Shown here piece after piece: positions 60,939 through 64,000 of a stretch of DNA of 64,000 nt (the stretch's first letter is position 1; each line of letters opens with the position of its first letter). The translations under genes and the position numbers were made by a program. Source of the stretch: Ensifer sp. MPMI2T (GTDB lineage Bacteria > Pseudomonadota > Alphaproteobacteria > Rhizobiales > Rhizobiaceae); contig NZ_SRXN01000013.1 of NCBI RefSeq assembly GCF_004827385.1, forward strand, positions 1 to 64,000. Reading direction: 5' to 3'. The notes below the pieces were generated by a model that saw only the letters and a program-made list of their open reading frames with translations, was not told the origin of the DNA and did not search any database.

Positions 60939-62115
60939 CCCGTCCCGCACACCCGTCATCATCGCCGCATTGCGCACCCCGATCGGTCGCGTAAACGGCA
61001 GCCTGGCCAGGGTCGAACCGGCGACGCTTGCCGCTCCGTTGATTGCCCGGATCATAGCGGACATCGGCATCGACCGTGATGAAATCGACGATGCGCTGCT
61101 CGGCAATGCCGCCAACAGCGCCGGAAACCTTGCACGGCTTGCGGCGCTCGAAGCCGGCCTCTCCGTTGCAATCCCCGGCGTCACCATCGACCGGCAATGC
61201 GGCTCGGGTCTCGAAGCCATCATACTTGCGGCGCGGCAGATCCAGGCGGGCGCTGGACGGTTCTATTTTGCCGGCGGCAGCGAAAGCGCCAGCCGCGCCC
61301 ACATCCGGCTTCGCCCCCCACTTGAGCGCAACGAGGAACTTCAGCCGGTCAGGCGGGCACGAATGGCGCCTGATTCGATCGGCGACCCGGATATGGGCGT
61401 TGCCGCCGAGAACGTCGCCGTTGCCTGCGGCATTTCCCGCGAACGGCAGGACCAGTTTGCGCTGGAAAGCCATCGCCGCGCCGTTGCGGCCGCGGCGGCC
61501 GGCAGGTTCCAGCGCGAGATCGTGCCGGTTTCGACGCCGACGGGTCTTGTGGCCAGCGATGAATGCCCTCGGGCAAACGCGGCACCCGAGACGCTTGCCC
61601 GGCTGAAGCCGGTTTTCGTCAAGGATGGCACGGTGACGGCCGGCAATGCCTGTCCTATCAATGATGGAGCCGCCATGGTGCTGGTGACGAACCTCGCCGA
61701 GGCACGCCGGCTTGGCGTTCCTTTCGCCCTGGAGTTCGTCGACGCGGCGACGGCGGGCGTGGATCCGAACCTGCTCGGGCTCGGTCCGGTTCCGGCGATG
61801 GCGAGGCTTCGCGCACGCAATCCGGCGCTCGATGTCGCCGCAGTTGATTTCATCGAATTCAACGAGGCTTTCGCTTCACAGGTTCTCGGCAGCCTCGACC
61901 AGCTCGACATCGCGCCGGCCCGCGTCAATCTCGACGGCGGGGCGATTGCGCTCGGCCATCCCTATGGCGCGTCGGGGACAATTCTCGTCGTCAGGCTATT
62001 TTCACAGATGCTTGCAGCTCCGTCCGACACAGAGGGCTTGGCGATGATGGGGATCGGCGGCGGCATGGGCGCGGTCGCTCACTTCCGCAGCCTTCGGCCC
62101 AATCACGCAAGATAG
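60916..62115 (+). CDS. Thiolase-family protein lacking the C-terminal catalytic cysteine
   Basis: A 399-residue thiolase (acetyl-CoA acetyltransferase type). The nucleophile is present: Cys95 in IDRQCGSGLEA. The His of GHPYGASG is also present. At the C-terminus the normal ATxCIGGGxG reads GLAMMGIGGGMG, so Gly379 (codon GGG at 62050-62052) replaces the acid-base cysteine. It may have weak or altered activity. GGAGGG precedes the GTG start, which lies inside the CoA ligase gene. The last 13 bases overlap the convergent thioesterase gene. Confidence 0.92.
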   Translation: MPLNASSDPSRTPVIIAALRTPIGRVNGSLARVEPATLAAPLIARIIADIGIDRDEIDDALLGNAANSAGNLARLAALEAGLSVAIPGVTIDRQCGSGLEAIILAARQIQAGAGRFYFAGGSESASRAHIRLRPPLERNEELQPVRRARMAPDSIGDPDMGVAAENVAVACGISRERQDQFALESHRRAVAAAAAGRFQREIVPVSTPTGLVASDECPRANAAPETLARLKPVFVKDGTVTAGNACPINDGAAMVLVTNLAEARRLGVPFALEFVDAATAGVDPNLLGLGPVPAMARLRARNPALDVAAVDFIEFNEAFASQVLGSLDQLDIAPARVNLDGGAIALGHPYGASGTILVVRLFSQMLAAPSDTEGLAMMGIGGGMGAVAHFRSLRPNHAR

Positions 62116-62504
62116 GTGGTCAGCCACTCGCGTGTGGCGACAGGCAGCGGTACCGGGGCATGGCGACCGGGATCGACCGCCACCCAGACAATCTCGACCT
62201 CGGCGACAAGCTGGCCGCCAGCCTCCACGCGCACCGCAAAGCTCACCGAACTACCGCCGATCTTCGCGACGTTGACGATGAAACGGGCCGGCTCGTCGTA
62301 GCGCAGACCGCGATGGAAGACGCAGGCCGATCGGCGCACGAGATAGGCCGGCTCGTTCCTGACCGTCGGCCGATGGCGCCAGAGGCCAGACAAGGCAGCC
62401 TCGGCATGGGCGTAGTAGGCCGCATTGTGCATGTGGCCGTGCATGTCTATATCGCGAAACGGAATCCGGATTTCCGTGACGTTTTCCCGTTGCGTGCCGT
62501 CCAT
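62103..62504 (-). CDS. Acyl-CoA thioesterase (4HBT, YbgC-like)
   Basis: A 133-residue hotdog-fold protein. The family signature is IPFRDIDMHGHMHNAAYYAHAEAAL, with the catalytic Asp in the RDIDMHGHMHN loop, and the central RGLRYDEPARFIVNVAKIG. It hydrolyses acyl-CoA esters; short or hydroxyacyl chains are usual for this branch. It faces the thiolase gene and overlaps its end, and diverges from the oxidoreductase gene 14 bp away. It is not in the bioMNY transcript but probably acts on related compounds. Confidence 0.88.
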   Translation of the reverse strand: MDGTQRENVTEIRIPFRDIDMHGHMHNAAYYAHAEAALSGLWRHRPTVRNEPAYLVRRSACVFHRGLRYDEPARFIVNVAKIGGSSVSFAVRVEAGGQLVAEVEIVWVAVDPGRHAPVPLPVATREWLTTYLA

Positions 62505-62518
62505 GCGAGGCCCTCACG

Positions 62519-63487
62519 ATGCGCTCTTCTCTGGTTAGACAGTTTGGCGACCCCGGACAAGTGATCGATCTCGTCGATATCGATCGCGCCACGCCGGGGG
62601 CAGGAGAAGTCGAGATCGCCATCTCGCTTTCGGCCATCAATCCATCGGACCTGATCCCCGTCACGGGCGCCTACAGCGTGCGTACGGCGCTGCCCTTCGT
62701 TCCTGGGTTCGAGGGCGTCGGCGTGGTCACCCGGATCGGGCCGGGCGTCAGGGATCTGAAGCCCGGAGATCGCGTCGTTCCGATCGGCGCGAGCGGGCTG
62801 TGGCAGCAGTTTCTCGTCCGCCCGGCCGAATGGTGTTTTTCCGTTCCGGACGACATCGACGACACACCGGCCGCCACGAGTTACGTCAACCCGCTGACGG
62901 CTCTAAGGCTCGTCGAGCAGTTGCGAGAGCATTTCGGGTCGCTCAAAGGCCGCAGCGTCGGCGTGACCGCGGCCGGCTCCGCTATCGGCGGCATGCTCCT
63001 GCGTCTGCTTGATCTGGAGGATGTGGAAACGACCGCCATCGTTCGAAGCGAAAAGACCGTGAGCCGCCTTGCCGATGCGGACCGGATCATTGTCGCTGAC
63101 GGTGCTGACCTCCCGCCACGGCTCGCTTTCGACGCCGTGCTCGATGCCGTCGGCGGGACCTTGGCGGGCGGGTTGATTACGCGCTCCGTTCAATCCGGCG
63201 GGATCTTCATCCAGTACGGCGCCTTGAGCGGCGTGCCGGTGCCGCAGGCGGCAATCAGCGGCTGGCCAGACGTGCGTTTCGCCTTCCTTTGGCTTAGGAA
63301 CTGGGTGCATTCGGCCGGCCGCGATGCGCTGGAAGCCGCCTTCGAGCGAAGCTTTGCAGGTCTGCGCGACGGATTGTTTACAAGTCCGATCGCAGCCACC
63401 TATCCGTTGAGCCGTCTCGCCGAAGCCCTTGCGCATCAAGCGGACCCGCGCCGCGACGGCAAGATCCTGCTCGATCCGCGCTGTTGA
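62519..63487 (+). CDS. Zinc-independent MDR oxidoreductase (quinone reductase/MECR-like)
   Basis: A 322-residue medium-chain reductase with a GroES-like N-terminal half (AINPSDLIPVTGAYSVRTALPFVPGFEGVGVV, PGDRVVPIGASGLWQQFL) and a Rossmann NAD(P) domain with the variant site GVTAAGSAIGGMLLRLLDLE. Zinc-binding cysteines of alcohol dehydrogenases are absent. Relatives reduce enoyl thioesters (MECR) or quinones. The ATG at 62519 is 14 bp from the divergent thioesterase start. The substrate is unknown, but the setting suggests an acyl-CoA or enoyl compound. Confidence 0.88.
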   Translation: MRSSLVRQFGDPGQVIDLVDIDRATPGAGEVEIAISLSAINPSDLIPVTGAYSVRTALPFVPGFEGVGVVTRIGPGVRDLKPGDRVVPIGASGLWQQFLVRPAEWCFSVPDDIDDTPAATSYVNPLTALRLVEQLREHFGSLKGRSVGVTAAGSAIGGMLLRLLDLEDVETTAIVRSEKTVSRLADADRIIVADGADLPPRLAFDAVLDAVGGTLAGGLITRSVQSGGIFIQYGALSGVPVPQAAISGWPDVRFAFLWLRNWVHSAGRDALEAAFERSFAGLRDGLFTSPIAATYPLSRLAEALAHQADPRRDGKILLDPRC

Positions 63488-63549
63488 AAATCGCCACTTT
63501 CACCGCCTGCACCATGGACCTCTGGCAGTCCGCGCACTAGTTTTCCGCC

Positions 63550-64000
63550 ATGGCTACGTTCCTCTACGAAAATCCGGTCTTCCTGGAGCATAAGGTTCCC
63601 GAGGGGCATCCCGAGCGGCCAGACCGGCTGAGGGCGCTGAACCTGGCGCTGGAACATCCGAATTTTGCCGAGCTCAAACGGATCAGGGCGCCAAGGGGAA
63701 GCGAGGATCTGGTTCTGCTCGCCCATCCGGAAGAACACCTGAGGTCGATCGTCCGGGAGATTCCGGACGAAGACATAAACCAGTTCGAGGCGGATACCTG
63801 TGCCAGCCCGCAGAGCCTTGTTGCGGCGCTGACGGCTATCGGCGGCGCCGTCGCGGCGGTGGACGCCGTCTTCGCCGGAAAAGCAAACAACGCCTTCGTC
63901 GCCGCACGCCCACCGGGACACCACGCCGAAAAGATGAAGGCGATGGGTTTCTGTTTCTTCAATACGATTGCGATCGCCGCGCGCCATGCACAAAAAGCGC
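63550..64000 (+). CDS. Histone-deacetylase-family protein, N-terminal part (cut by window edge)
   Basis: The first 150 residues of a class II HDAC-like (acetoin-utilisation-type) deacetylase are visible. The start [27 protein letters not shown] matches the family, and the active-site His pair and substrate loop are in [21 protein letters not shown]. The remaining metal ligands lie beyond the window. Bacterial members deacetylate polyamines or lysines; the target is unknown. It has no stop in the window. It follows the oxidoreductase gene by 62 bp on the same strand. Confidence 0.9.
   Translation, partial: MATFLYENPVFLEHKVPEGHPERPDRLRALNLALEHPNFAELKRIRAPRGSEDLVLLAHPEEHLRSIVREIPDEDINQFEADTCASPQSLVAALTAIGGAVAAVDAVFAGKANNAFVAARPPGHHAEKMKAMGFCFFNTIAIAARHAQKA

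Overview
The window is a gene-dense, GC-rich chromosomal segment of an alphaproteobacterium, most likely Sinorhizobium/Ensifer in the Rhizobiales. The reasons are a 376-residue CcrM-type cell-cycle methyltransferase, the ctaC-ctaD-ctaB-coxF-like-ctaG-ctaE order of an aa3 oxidase cluster, ECF-type bioMNY biotin transport, BioR-like operators, alphaproteobacterial families (DUF1344, DUF1284, DUF1499, IalB) and several short palindromic repeats like the intergenic mosaic elements of rhizobia. I see no rRNA, tRNA, CRISPR array, prophage or intact insertion sequence. Both ends are cut inside genes: an MBL-fold hydrolase on the left and a histone-deacetylase-family protein on the right.

Layout. 1-2.7 kb: MBL hydrolase, DUF1499 membrane protein and two small proteins. 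2.7-12.7 kb: ppdK, then a chromosome/DNA maintenance block (smc, DsbA-like lipoprotein, DUF721/DciA-like gene, mutY, HAD hydrolase). 12.8-16.1 kb: an RTX calcium-binding secreted protein, repeat-rich DNA, ccrM and a lower-GC orphan gene. 16.1-20.3 kb: a two-gene NIPSNAP/ABM unit divergent from its probable ArsR regulator; a biotin locus (DUF1284-bioY-bioR) with BioR-like boxes over the bioY promoter; a HAD phosphatase. 20.5-31.4 kb: amino-acid binding protein, lipoprotein, thrC, M16 peptidase, GNAT coupled to a GGDEF-EAL protein, YqgE, DsbD-N-like protein, peroxiredoxin. 31.5-40.7 kb, all on the minus strand: the cytochrome c oxidase cluster, SURF1, ispH, thrB and rnhA. 41-50 kb: IalB-like protein, ribBA with a degenerate second domain, aroC, CHASE-GGDEF-EAL protein, DUF1344, phosphatase, fabI, DnaJ. 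50-57 kb: pdxH, polysaccharide deacetylase, D,D-carboxypeptidase, tldD, YcaQ-type glycosylase. 57.5-63.5 kb: bioMNY followed directly by an acyl-CoA synthetase, a thiolase, a thioesterase and a zinc-free oxidoreductase.

How the genes work together. The window carries two biotin-uptake loci: a stand-alone bioY next to its probable regulator, and a complete energised bioMNY system fused in one transcription unit to acyl-CoA enzymes. The oxidase cluster holds both subunits and assembly factors (heme o synthase, Cox11, SURF1) and has a perfect FNR/FixK palindrome just upstream of ctaC. Most of the rest is ordinary rhizobial housekeeping.

The most interesting leads are the BioR boxes at bioY, the bioMNY/acyl-CoA operon and its thiolase that lacks the usual C-terminal cysteine, the FNR/FixK box at ctaC, the GTP-cyclohydrolase-II domain of RibBA without zinc cysteines, and the low-GC orphan beside ccrM. 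I found nothing I can defend as a wholly new defence or mobile system.
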